This document shows, piece by piece, positions 40,203 to 47,888 of a DNA stretch of 64,000 bases. The first letter of the stretch is position 1. The number at the start of each line of letters is the position of its first letter. The stretch is from contig NZ_PCQD01000001.1 in the NCBI RefSeq assembly GCF_002979975.1, positions 248,001 through 312,000 on the forward strand. Reading direction: 5' to 3'. A program made the position numbers and the translations under genes. The notes under the pieces are model-generated. The model did not search any database and was not told where the DNA came from. It saw only the letters and a program-made list of their open reading frames with translations. The DNA is from Pseudomonas sp. MYb185. GTDB taxonomy: Bacteria; Pseudomonadota; Gammaproteobacteria; Pseudomonadales; Pseudomonadaceae.

Positions 40203-41552
40203 ATGGTCCTGATCTGCCTGGCTCTGATCAATGCAGGTTTCTTGGTTTTCAGTTGGTGGTTTGATCTCGCCCGACCAATATTAAATATTGATTATGCTCT
40301 GGCCTTGCTGCTGATTGCGCTAGGGTGGCGTTGGGCTGGTGGGTTACTTACGGTCATGTTTCAGTTGGTGGATATGCTAGTGCTTGTGGCCCAGGTACTT
40401 CCCTTCCCTCGAGTCGCTGACTTGTTGTACTTACTGTCCTTTGCACCGATGGCCTCAGCATCCTTGTTGGGGCTGCTTGCCATTGCACTGAGCCTCGTGG
40501 CTTCGAAATTTGTTACTTTTGTATGGCTGGGACAGAAGGTCACCTTCAAGTCGGGCTTGCTGGTATTCAACCTGTTGCTGCTGATGCTGTATTTGGGGTC
40601 TATCGATGGCAGACAGACCGGTACTACCTATAGGCATGCCGAGGGTGGTATTGTTGCCAGTCAGACCGCTACTTTCCTGTCCATGCGCTCCGATTTGTTT
40701 ATCGAATACTATTCTGGTGAAAGTCCCCAGTTGCAACAGCGCTCTCCAGGTGCCAGTGGGCCTTGGTTTGATGAGCTAGCGCATGGACAGCTTGCACCAC
40801 GATTGCTGTTGGTTGTGGTGGAGTCCTGGGGGGCGCCGCATGACCCTGCAATACAAAAAGCCCTGCTGGCTCCATTACAGAAGCTGCCGTTGGAGTTCTG
40901 GGAACAGGGTACCTTGAATATTGTGGGTAATACCCTGGATGGGGAGCTGCGTGAACTCTGCAAGCTTCATAGCAGCCGTTACAATCTCACCGATATAAAA
41001 GAGGGCTTTGAGGGCTGTCTGCCTAATAAATTACAGAAGTCGGGATATGCTACGGCGGCTGTACATGGAGCAACCGGCATAATGTACGATCGTCACCAAT
41101 GGTATCCTCGGGTTGGTTTTCAGCAAAAGACCTTCTTTGAAAGCCGTGCCTGGCCTCGCCGCTGTTTTTCTTTTCCCGGCGCATGTGATCAAGATATCGC
41201 CGAAGAGGTGGAAACTTATTTTTCAGCCGACGGTACGCGATTTATGTATTGGCTGACGCTAAACAGTCATACTCCTTATGATCGGAGAGATATCCACTCG
41301 GCTGAGGGCTTAGATTGCCAAGATTTTGGTGTTGATACGCATTTAGAAGTATGTCGTAACCTGCTATTGCAAGCCCAGTTCTTTGCTGATTTTGCGAAGC
41401 TATTAGGTACAAATGCCATGGCTGGAGTAGAGGTGGTTGTAGTGAGTGACCATATTCCAGTAATAATGAATGCGCAGGAGCGCCAAGAGCACTTTACTGA
41501 TGGTGTTATACCTTGGGTTCGCCTAGCAACACGCCCCGCTAATGCTCGTTGA
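40203..41552 (+). CDS. Sulfatase/alkaline-phosphatase superfamily transferase beside pilA
   Basis: A 449-residue inner-membrane protein with about four or five N-terminal hydrophobic segments and a C-terminal periplasmic catalytic domain. Active-site features are LLVVVESWG (metal-binding Glu), a Thr in GNTLDGELREL at the nucleophile position, LTLNSHTPYD and VVVVSDHIPV (metal-binding Asp and His). This fits phosphoethanolamine or phosphoglycerol transferases. The start is uncertain: ATG at 40203 has only a weak GGAT site, and an out-of-frame ATG lies at 40190. The region is AT-richer than its surroundings. The position after pilA suggests pilin or glycan modification; the substrate is inferred. 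Confidence 0.75.
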   Translation: MVLICLALINAGFLVFSWWFDLARPILNIDYALALLLIALGWRWAGGLLTVMFQLVDMLVLVAQVLPFPRVADLLYLLSFAPMASASLLGLLAIALSLVASKFVTFVWLGQKVTFKSGLLVFNLLLLMLYLGSIDGRQTGTTYRHAEGGIVASQTATFLSMRSDLFIEYYSGESPQLQQRSPGASGPWFDELAHGQLAPRLLLVVVESWGAPHDPAIQKALLAPLQKLPLEFWEQGTLNIVGNTLDGELRELCKLHSSRYNLTDIKEGFEGCLPNKLQKSGYATAAVHGATGIMYDRHQWYPRVGFQQKTFFESRAWPRRCFSFPGACDQDIAEEVETYFSADGTRFMYWLTLNSHTPYDRRDIHSAEGLDCQDFGVDTHLEVCRNLLLQAQFFADFAKLLGTNAMAGVEVVVVSDHIPVIMNAQERQEHFTDGVIPWVRLATRPANAR

Positions 41553-41574
41553 GAGATGATCTGGAGAAGCTGCG

Positions 41575-42804
41575 ATGCAGTTACTGTTGGGAATGGAGGC
41601 TCGCTTTGTGCGCTTGAACATGGCAACAGGGATGCTGCTGCTTCTGGTTTTTATTACACCCTTTCTAAATTGGAACTCAACGGCAGTCTGGGTAAACTCT
41701 CAGATAGCGCTAATGCAATTGCTGTTTACTTTCTTACTATTGCCAGAGATGAAGCGCTGTGCAGTGTGCATGTTCAAACAGTCTTCAAGTTTTAGGCTGA
41801 CGCTCGGTTTTGCTATTGTTGCCTGTGTCGGCTGTATGCTTGTTAATCCGGATACGCTGTATAAAAGTAGGCTGTGGCTTTACTGGATTCAGTTATTTTT
41901 CTTTGTAGCAGCGGTCGCTTGGTTTTCCGGTCAAGGCGATAAGAGGCTGGTCTTGCTGCTTGCTAGTAAGCTATGCTCCGTAGTCTTGGTATGTGTTTTT
42001 TTATTGCATGCCATGGAGGGGGATGTGGTCAGCAGGCGGGATGTTGACTTCCCTTTTTATCGAAATGTTCGGCACTTGAATTATGATTTGGCCGTGGGAG
42101 TAGTATATGCTATAGCACTCTGGGTCATGGTGCGAGGTGGGGTGCTGAGTGGATCTTTGTTTTTTTTACTGTTCGTAGTATTTGGTTTTTTTACCTTGTT
42201 CACCGAAGGGCGCGGGCAGTTGCTGAGTTCATTGTTTTTCTTGTTTATTGGTTTTTTCGCAATGTCCAGTAGCATGGAAAGGGCTGTGCTGGCAAAAGCT
42301 GGTGTTGGTTTTCTGCTGGGCGCTGGGTTATTGATATTAATGTATCCTGAGACGCTGGACTGGCTGCTGGCTCGGAGCTTTTCTGATAGTCCTGACCGTG
42401 TTTCATCTGGTCGATTCTTTATGTGGGGCCAGTCCATGGAAGTATGGCTTAATAATAGTCCTGGCTTGATATTTATCTTGTTTGGGTTGGGGCCTGATAG
42501 TTTTAGGTTGTTGAATGTGTCGCCGGGCTATGTACATCCTCATAATAGTCTTATACAGGTTGCGCTGGAGTTTGGCGTAATTGGGGTTTGTCTTCTTTTC
42601 TATATTAAATTACAGGTGCTCAGGCTGGTTGGTCGTATTGTGGGAGCTGAGCGGCAGGTGCTACCATGTTTAATTGGTGTTGGGGTGTTATGCATGCTGA
42701 TTTATAGTTTGATTGATGGAGTTCTCTATCACGGCAGCCCCTTGCTTATGTGTGTTCTGATGGGAGCATATATTTTTTCATCGGTTGAGAATTATCGTAT
42801 CTGA
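41575..42804 (+). CDS. O-antigen-ligase-like membrane protein, probable pilin oligosaccharyltransferase
   Basis: A 409-residue polytopic membrane protein with about 11-12 hydrophobic segments and a large periplasmic loop. The loop ends in YVHPHNSLIQVALEFGVIG, the conserved motif of the Wzy/WaaL/PglL/TfpO family. Its place just downstream of pilA matches TfpO (PilO), which adds an O-antigen unit to the C-terminal serine of pilin. WaaL or Wzy function is the alternative. GGAG lies before the ATG, and it is 22 bp after the transferase gene. Base composition is clearly AT-rich, suggesting transfer. Confidence 0.78.
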   Translation: MQLLLGMEARFVRLNMATGMLLLLVFITPFLNWNSTAVWVNSQIALMQLLFTFLLLPEMKRCAVCMFKQSSSFRLTLGFAIVACVGCMLVNPDTLYKSRLWLYWIQLFFFVAAVAWFSGQGDKRLVLLLASKLCSVVLVCVFLLHAMEGDVVSRRDVDFPFYRNVRHLNYDLAVGVVYAIALWVMVRGGVLSGSLFFLLFVVFGFFTLFTEGRGQLLSSLFFLFIGFFAMSSSMERAVLAKAGVGFLLGAGLLILMYPETLDWLLARSFSDSPDRVSSGRFFMWGQSMEVWLNNSPGLIFILFGLGPDSFRLLNVSPGYVHPHNSLIQVALEFGVIGVCLLFYIKLQVLRLVGRIVGAERQVLPCLIGVGVLCMLIYSLIDGVLYHGSPLLMCVLMGAYIFSSVENYRI

Positions 42805-42929
42805 TGAGAGCTAAATGTCGTGCTGGTTAGGGTGAAAATCAATAATCGGAGTTAATGGTCGAATAAAATTGGAATGTTGAGTCAATGACTCTGATAGTCC
42901 ATGCGTACTTCTGTATTGACAGGCTTGCT

Positions 42930-43115
42930 TTTCTCTAATGATGATGTTGTTGGTCCGGCGCCAAGCAGGAAAAGTTCTATAATATGGGAACGCAAAACAT
43001 GAAATTTGCATAGTCTTTTACGGTTATGAGCAGCGTGGTGGATCAAGAGCCGCGCTATTATCATTTCTCGTCTGTTGTACGTATGGTAGTTGTTGCTGAA
43101 GTGGAGATGATCGCC
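42930..43115 (+). pseudogene. Decayed RelE/HigB-type toxin gene (probable)
   Basis: No long frame is open here, but pieces in different frames resemble the end of a RelE/HigB toxin. These are a RGGSR segment (from 43034) and YYHFSSVVRMVV (from 43056), which recall the GKRGGxRVIYY and following strand of the family. The stop-ridden sequence sits directly before an antitoxin remnant, in the usual toxin-first order. Upstream parts (around 42930-43000) are too degraded to align by eye. Confidence 0.5.
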
Positions 43116-43382
43116 ATGGGTAACTCTTCAACACTGTGCTGGAAAAGCGTGTAGCAGATGGATGATTCAGCGGGGCGAACGACAGCCCTCTTGAGATTTC
43201 TCCGTGGATACGATGAAGGTGAAGGAGATTCGTAAGGGCGGGTTTAAGTCAGGCTAAATTTGCTGCCGTAATTGATGTTCAACTGGGTACTTTGCGCAAT
43301 TGAGAGCAAAGTTGGCGCTTTGCTCCGAGCCATTTACAATGACTCGGAGCATGTGCTGCAAGCGCTGGCCCATTTAGAGTGA
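43116..43382 (+). pseudogene. Broken XRE-family antitoxin gene (HigA/NadS type)
   Basis: Segments of a helix-turn-helix antitoxin can be read in order across frames: RGERQPS, a TGA at 43192, DFSVDTMKVKEIRK, a frameshift near 43240, then LSQAKFAAVIDVQLGTLRN. A TGA (43301) replaces the conserved Trp before EQ. After an internal deletion, GALLRAIYNDSEHVLQALAHLE (in part) runs to the stop. Intact relatives read VKxIRxxxGLSQAxFA...LRNWEQGRRxPTGPAxALL. At least two in-frame stops, one frameshift and one deletion make it non-functional. Confidence 0.82.
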
Positions 43383-43468
43383 AGGACAGAGGAAAATCTA
43401 TCTTCATCTGGCCCGATCTACATTAGCCTAGCTTCAACATGTCCGGTAGGCTTGCCCCGGACGCTTTA

Positions 43469-43798
43469 TCAATCCAGATCGTCCAACGTGACAGTCAGGT
43501 CCCGTGAGGCGACATCCACGTTCCAGAAGGTGTATGAGTCGCCATCCTCATCGATCAGCCGAATATCGAAAATCGAGCTGGGATACCCTTTGAGTGTCAC
43601 GCGCTTCACGGAGCCGTTAGGCAGAACGTCGCTGCCTAGCACATCCTCTTCCCAGTCCGTCGCTTTCCCGGGGCTGACGTACAGGTGCCAGATGATGTAG
43701 CCGGTTTTGTTGGTGATGTCGATGTAGTAGTCCGCTGCGGACGAGGATATCGCCCAGAACAGAGATACCATCAGAGTCGCTAAGCGAGCTGGGCGCAT
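43469..43798 (-). CDS. Small secreted protein of unknown function
   Basis: A 109-residue protein with a clean signal peptide (MRPARLATLMVSLFWAISSSAADYY). The mature part is short and rich in Asp and aromatic residues, with predicted beta structure (GYIIWHLYVSPG, WEEDVLG, FDIRLIDEDGDSYTFWNVDV). Similar small periplasmic proteins occur in gammaproteobacteria without an established role. It stands alone between the toxin-antitoxin remnant and a repeat. Confidence 0.75.
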   Translation of the reverse strand: MRPARLATLMVSLFWAISSSAADYYIDITNKTGYIIWHLYVSPGKATDWEEDVLGSDVLPNGSVKRVTLKGYPSSIFDIRLIDEDGDSYTFWNVDVASRDLTVTLDDLD

Positions 43799-43909
43799 GG
43801 TGAGTCCTCGTTAAACAAAGGGCTGAGGTTTGCTACTTCGGGAACAGCGATAATGGTTACATATTGATAGCACAAGGACATGAAAATGCGCCAGTGTTGC
43901 TTAGGGGGC

Positions 43910-43943
43910 AGCCGGTGGATCCTTCGCCTTCGCGAAGGATGAC
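43910..43943. repeat. Palindromic repeat, family B copy 2
   Basis: This unit is an exact 34-base reverse complement of 6679-6712, centred on CCTTCGCGAAGG. A shorter half unit (GCGAAGGATGGCGGG) follows at about 43953. It lies in the 203-bp gap between two minus-strand genes that holds nothing else. Confidence 0.85.
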
Positions 43944-44001
43944 AGAGGGGGGGCGAAGGATGGCGGGATAGTGAGTGCCGCCATTCCTCCTCTTTACTTC
44001 C

Positions 44002-45339
44002 TCAATACACCCAAAGCTCAACCCGCCGATTCTTGAAACGCCCATCGTCATCGGTATTGGCAGCCACCGGCAGGTCGTCGCCTATGCCGATGGTGTCCTT
44101 GACGAAGATGCCGTGGCCGACCAGGGCGGCGCGGACGGTCATGGCGCGCAGGCGTGACAGTAGCTCCGCGCCTCTTTGCCTGGGGTCGCCAAAGCCTACC
44201 AGCACCACCTTGTTCTGGGTCTTGCCTTGCGCGTGCAGGTAATCGAGCAGGCGGTCGATATCCTGGTGGGCCTTGTTGTCCAGCCGGGCGCTGCCCTCGG
44301 TGAAGCGGATGTTGAACGACAGGCGTTGAGCTTCTTCGGCCAGTGTGCGGTACTCATCCGGCATGTAGGGCTGCGGGGTGACCTGCATGGCGGTGATGTT
44401 CTGGCCGACAAAGCCGACCTGATCGACGATTTCCTGGCCTGCCTGGCTCTGGGTGAAGGTGACCAGCGCCTGGGCCAACGGGTTGCTCTCTTCGGGGCTG
44501 CTATACATGTACAGCCGGCGTGACAGGGGATAGTCCTCCGTGGCGACCAGCTCCTTGCTGGGTAGCATGGCGCGGGAGTCGCCGGCCGAAACGGCAAGCG
44601 CCTTGGCCTGTTCGACAGAAGCCAGGCCGACGAAGCCAATGGCATTCGGGTCGCTGCTGACCGCAGCGGACAGCGCGGCATTGGACTCGTAGCGTTGGGC
44701 ATCCGCCTGCAGGTCGAGTTGCCGGGGCGTCAGGACCAGGTCCCTGAAGGTCTCCCAGGTGCCGGAGTTGCCGTCCCGTGCATGCAGACGGATCTCGCCT
44801 TGCTGGCCGCCGAGTTGCGCCCAGTCCGTGACCTGGCCGGAGAATATCCGGGCGATCTGTTCGACATCCAGGGTACTGATCGGGTTCTCGGGATGGACGA
44901 TGACGGCCAAACCGTCCAGACCGATGATCTGCTCTGCCACCTTGCTGCGCATATCTCCAGCGTCCTTCAGCGCCTCGACCTCGCTGTCCTTGATGGGACG
45001 GGACGCCGCCGCAATCTGTCCCGTCTGGTCGATCAGGGCGGTAAAGCCTGTGCTGGAGCCGTGGGCATTCAGGCTGATCTCGATCGGCTCGGCCTGGGCA
45101 CTGATTGCCGAGATACGGTGTTCCTGCGTGTCGGGGTTGAGTTGCAGCTGTATGTCCGTAGCACCCGACTCTTGCAGCATGCCTTCGACCAGCAGGGGAG
45201 CCAACCGGGCGCCTATGGTGTTGGAGCCATTGATCTGCAACTGCAATGGGGCGGTATGCGCCTGGAGAGACAGGCAAGCGAGCCCGGCAAAAACAACCAT
45301 CCGAATGCGGGCCTGCAATCCTGATGCGATTTTCGACAT
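44002..45339 (-). CDS. PstS-like substrate-binding domain fused to OmpA-like domain
   Basis: A 445-residue exported protein. Its signal peptide ends near AHTAP, and the PstS-like fold begins with LQINGSNTIGARLAP and includes the typical SRPIKDSE, VHPENPISTLDVEQIARIF and ARDGNSGTWETF blocks. The C-terminal third (about residues 330-445) is an OmpA/MotB-like peptidoglycan-binding domain (NIRFTEGSARLDNKAHQDI, FKNRRVELWVY). No Pst transporter genes are adjacent, so it is more likely a periplasmic binding, sensing or scaffolding protein anchored to the wall. The start at 45339 has an AAGGTG site; the frame is open further upstream without a signal peptide. Confidence 0.85.
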   Translation of the reverse strand: MSKIASGLQARIRMVVFAGLACLSLQAHTAPLQLQINGSNTIGARLAPLLVEGMLQESGATDIQLQLNPDTQEHRISAISAQAEPIEISLNAHGSSTGFTALIDQTGQIAAASRPIKDSEVEALKDAGDMRSKVAEQIIGLDGLAVIVHPENPISTLDVEQIARIFSGQVTDWAQLGGQQGEIRLHARDGNSGTWETFRDLVLTPRQLDLQADAQRYESNAALSAAVSSDPNAIGFVGLASVEQAKALAVSAGDSRAMLPSKELVATEDYPLSRRLYMYSSPEESNPLAQALVTFTQSQAGQEIVDQVGFVGQNITAMQVTPQPYMPDEYRTLAEEAQRLSFNIRFTEGSARLDNKAHQDIDRLLDYLHAQGKTQNKVVLVGFGDPRQRGAELLSRLRAMTVRAALVGHGIFVKDTIGIGDDLPVAANTDDDGRFKNRRVELWVY

Positions 45340-45530
45340 TTCTACACCTTGTAATGACAGAACAGTTCCCAGCGTTCGCTGGGACTCAGCAGTAACGGGC
45401 CACCATGGCCGATTTGTCGGGAAGCCGTCTTCCACGCCCCCTTTAGCGCGGGGGCGTCATTGTAGCTTCCGATGTGCGACAGTTTTGCGAATGGCTTCTT
45501 GGGTAATGATCAGCGGGAGGGTAGAACAGG

Positions 45531-45565
45531 CGTAGCGCAGGCGTGGAGCGGGGCGCTACACTCCG
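45531..45565. repeat. Palindromic repeat, family A, with an expanded centre
   Basis: CGTAGCGCAGGCG and GGGGCGCTACACTCCG bracket a longer centre than in other family A copies. It lies 34 bp before the start of the unknown gene at 45599, so it is part of that gene's leader region. Confidence 0.7.
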
Positions 45566-45598
45566 TTTCCAGCGCTAGGGATCGAGGAGGCGGGACCG

Positions 45599-46558
45599 AT
45601 GCTGTTCAAGGAAAAACTGCTGCTGTCCAATTGTGATTCGGTGCGGGCTCTGGGCGCTGATGAGTTGCGCAAGCGTGTTCTCACCGGTCTGGTTTTTGCC
45701 GATGGGGTGGTGCTGTCGCCCAATGCGCTGATCGACAATCTGCAGGTGGCTGAGGTTCTCGGTCAGTCCAATGTAATCCAGTACCTGAACGAGGAGGGCA
45801 GCGGTAAGCTGGTGATCCGCGGCTTTGGGTTGGCACAGTATGCGAATCTCGCGGAGTACTACGACGCGTTACCGGGCAATTTCATCCTGTCCAGCATTCC
45901 CGGTGCGCCATGCAAGGAAAGGCTCGACCGGTTCCAGCGTCGTCACATGCAGGACAGGGTCGCCAGGTTGCAACAGGCTTTGCAGCATATCGGGCCGGTC
46001 ATGGAAGACCTGTCCTTGCCGCAGGAAAGTCTGCGGGATGAGGTGTTTTCCCGACTGCGCGAGCGTACTGCCATCAGCCATTTTTTTGAAAGCGACGGCG
46101 ATTACAATCTGTTCCTGTTGGGGGCCGATAAGGTCATTTCACGTTCGGAGTGGTATGCCTACGCGAGTCATTTCTTTACCAGCCGGGGACTGGATGTATT
46201 TGCGCGTTTCCGTGCCGAGGTAGTCGACCCAGCCTATAATTCGCTGTTTGCGGTAACCAATGAAGGATTCCTGCAGGATGATATTCGCTACCTCACCGGT
46301 ATCCCCGAAATCATTCTGGATACCAGTATCGGCTTCAAGACGCTGCGCAAGGAAATCGCCTTGATCCAGTACCCGCTCAAGGTGTTCGAATTCATTTCCA
46401 GCTTTGGCTCGGGCGAGATCTTACGTTACCTGACCGATGAGGCGATCAGCTATATGGAAGACAAGATGGTCGACTCTGGCAAAAGCTATATGACGCGCAA
46501 GAACTGGTTCGGTATGTATCCGCGCATGCGTCGCTTCATGGGACTGGAGATCAAATGA
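45599..46558 (+). CDS. Protein of unknown function, coupled to a Nudix hydrolase
   Basis: A 319-residue soluble protein that I do not recognise. It has no signal peptide or membrane segment. It is rich in charged helices (FQRRHMQDRVARLQQALQHI) and has a YNLFLLGADKVISRSEWYAYASHF region; it ends in a basic stretch. GAGGAGGCGGGACC before the ATG is a strong ribosome-binding site. Its stop overlaps the start of the Nudix gene by 4 bp (ATGA), so the two are translated together and probably act in one process. No neighbouring defence or mobile gene points to a role. Confidence 0.8.
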   Translation: MLFKEKLLLSNCDSVRALGADELRKRVLTGLVFADGVVLSPNALIDNLQVAEVLGQSNVIQYLNEEGSGKLVIRGFGLAQYANLAEYYDALPGNFILSSIPGAPCKERLDRFQRRHMQDRVARLQQALQHIGPVMEDLSLPQESLRDEVFSRLRERTAISHFFESDGDYNLFLLGADKVISRSEWYAYASHFFTSRGLDVFARFRAEVVDPAYNSLFAVTNEGFLQDDIRYLTGIPEIILDTSIGFKTLRKEIALIQYPLKVFEFISSFGSGEILRYLTDEAISYMEDKMVDSGKSYMTRKNWFGMYPRMRRFMGLEIK

Positions 46559-47070
46559 GCATTCAATACGAGAACCCCTGGTTCAAGGTGGTGCGCGATG
46601 GCCGCTTCCACTACGTGGTGGAGAACAAGGCGGACAATGGCGCCGCTGTGCTGGCGCTGCTCGACGATAAGGAGTTTCTGTTGCTGCGCGTCAAGCGCAT
46701 GGCCCATGCCGGTATCCAGCGGGAAATTCCCCGTGGCTATGGTGAGCCCGGTGAAACCAGTCTGGCCTGCGCCCGCCGGGAGTTGGCCGAAGAGACCGGC
46801 TATCTGATCGACGAGAGCCGACTGAGGCTACTGGGCCGCTTCAAACCCAACTCGGCGATTTTGGCGTCGACCATCGACCTGTATCTGGCCCAGGTAAACA
46901 GCAGCGATCTGACCGAACAACGGGATGACGAGGCGGAGGCCGTTGAACGCATCAGTGTGGCTGATATGCGGCAACTGCTGCGAGATGGGGCGATACAGGA
47001 CGGCTTCACCCTGGCGGCGCTGGCCCACTACTTCAATTCTTTTTCAGCATCTCCCGCCGAATATCGCTGA
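46555..47070 (+). CDS. Nudix hydrolase
   Basis: A 171-residue protein with a complete Nudix box, from GYGEPGE to RELAEETGYL (about residues 60-82). It is therefore expected to hydrolyse a nucleoside diphosphate linked to another moiety, such as ADP-ribose or NADH; the exact substrate cannot be told. It is coupled to the unknown gene upstream by an ATGA overlap. Its 3' end overlaps the convergent SdhB-like gene by 38 bp. Confidence 0.9.
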   Translation: MSIQYENPWFKVVRDGRFHYVVENKADNGAAVLALLDDKEFLLLRVKRMAHAGIQREIPRGYGEPGETSLACARRELAEETGYLIDESRLRLLGRFKPNSAILASTIDLYLAQVNSSDLTEQRDDEAEAVERISVADMRQLLRDGAIQDGFTLAALAHYFNSFSASPAEYR

Positions 47071-47734
47071 TCGCCTGCATCGGATTCAGGTGTTTGGGGC
47101 AGACCCAGCTGCAGTTGCCGATATTGCGGCAGCGATACAGGCTGAAGCGATCGGACAGGCGTTGCAGCCTGGCTTGGGTGGCGGTATCGCGGCTGTCGGC
47201 GATAAAGCGATAGGCCTGCAGCAACACCGCCGGGCCGAGGTACTTGTCCGGGTTCCACCACCAGGACGGGCAACCCGAGGTGCAGCAACCGCACAGAATG
47301 CATTCATACAGGCCGTCGAGCTTGGCACGCTCCTCCGGCGATTGGCGGTATTCGGTGGCGGGCGGTTCGCTGTCGTTGATCAGCCAGGGCTTTATGCTAG
47401 CGTACTGGGAAAAGAAGTGCGCCTGATCGACGACCAGATCGCGAATGACCTCCATCCCCGATAACGGCCGGATGATCAAGCGGTCACCATCCAGTTTATC
47501 GGTGACTGGGGTGATGCAGGCCAGGCCGTTCTTGCCATTGATATTCATGCCGTCCGAACCGCAGACGCCTTCGCGGCAGGAGCGGCGGAAGCTGAGTGAG
47601 CTGTCGATGGTTTTCAGGTATTCGAGAACATCCAGCACCATGCCCTTGCGATAGTCGTCCGGCACATCGAACTGCTGCATCCAGGGTTGGCTATCGCGTT
47701 CGGGGTTATAGCGGTAGATCTCGGTGCGGAACAT
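47033..47734 (-). CDS. Orphan SdhB-like iron-sulfur protein
   Basis: A 233-residue protein similar to the succinate dehydrogenase iron-sulfur subunit. All three cluster motifs are present: [2Fe-2S] in RRSCREGVCGSDGMNINGK and the following Cys, [4Fe-4S] in CILCGCCTSGCP, and [3Fe-4S] in CRNIGNCSWVCPKHLNP. The start at 47734 has a GGAAGGAAACAGC site. No sdhC, sdhD or sdhA lies near, and the sequence differs at many positions from the usual Pseudomonas SdhB, so it is probably a second copy with its own partner. It is divergent from a glutaredoxin-MauE protein, with 154 bp between. Confidence 0.85.
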   Translation of the reverse strand: MFRTEIYRYNPERDSQPWMQQFDVPDDYRKGMVLDVLEYLKTIDSSLSFRRSCREGVCGSDGMNINGKNGLACITPVTDKLDGDRLIIRPLSGMEVIRDLVVDQAHFFSQYASIKPWLINDSEPPATEYRQSPEERAKLDGLYECILCGCCTSGCPSWWWNPDKYLGPAVLLQAYRFIADSRDTATQARLQRLSDRFSLYRCRNIGNCSWVCPKHLNPMQAISDIRREMLKKN

Positions 47735-47888
47735 GCTGTTTCCTTCCCGGCACTCCGGGGCTTGGACTGCTCTGCAAGCATAGGCCAGCACCTGGACTTG
47801 TACCACCGAAACGCAGAAGCTGCACTGTGCTGAATTTACTCGGGGCCCTGGAGTCAACAGAACAACGGGGTGAAACGAGAGCCACAGC

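Noticed and set aside
43097-43200. A short open frame starting ATGATCGCCATGGGT as an intact small gene
   Set aside because: It hits a stop after a few codons and is better explained as part of the broken antitoxin gene.
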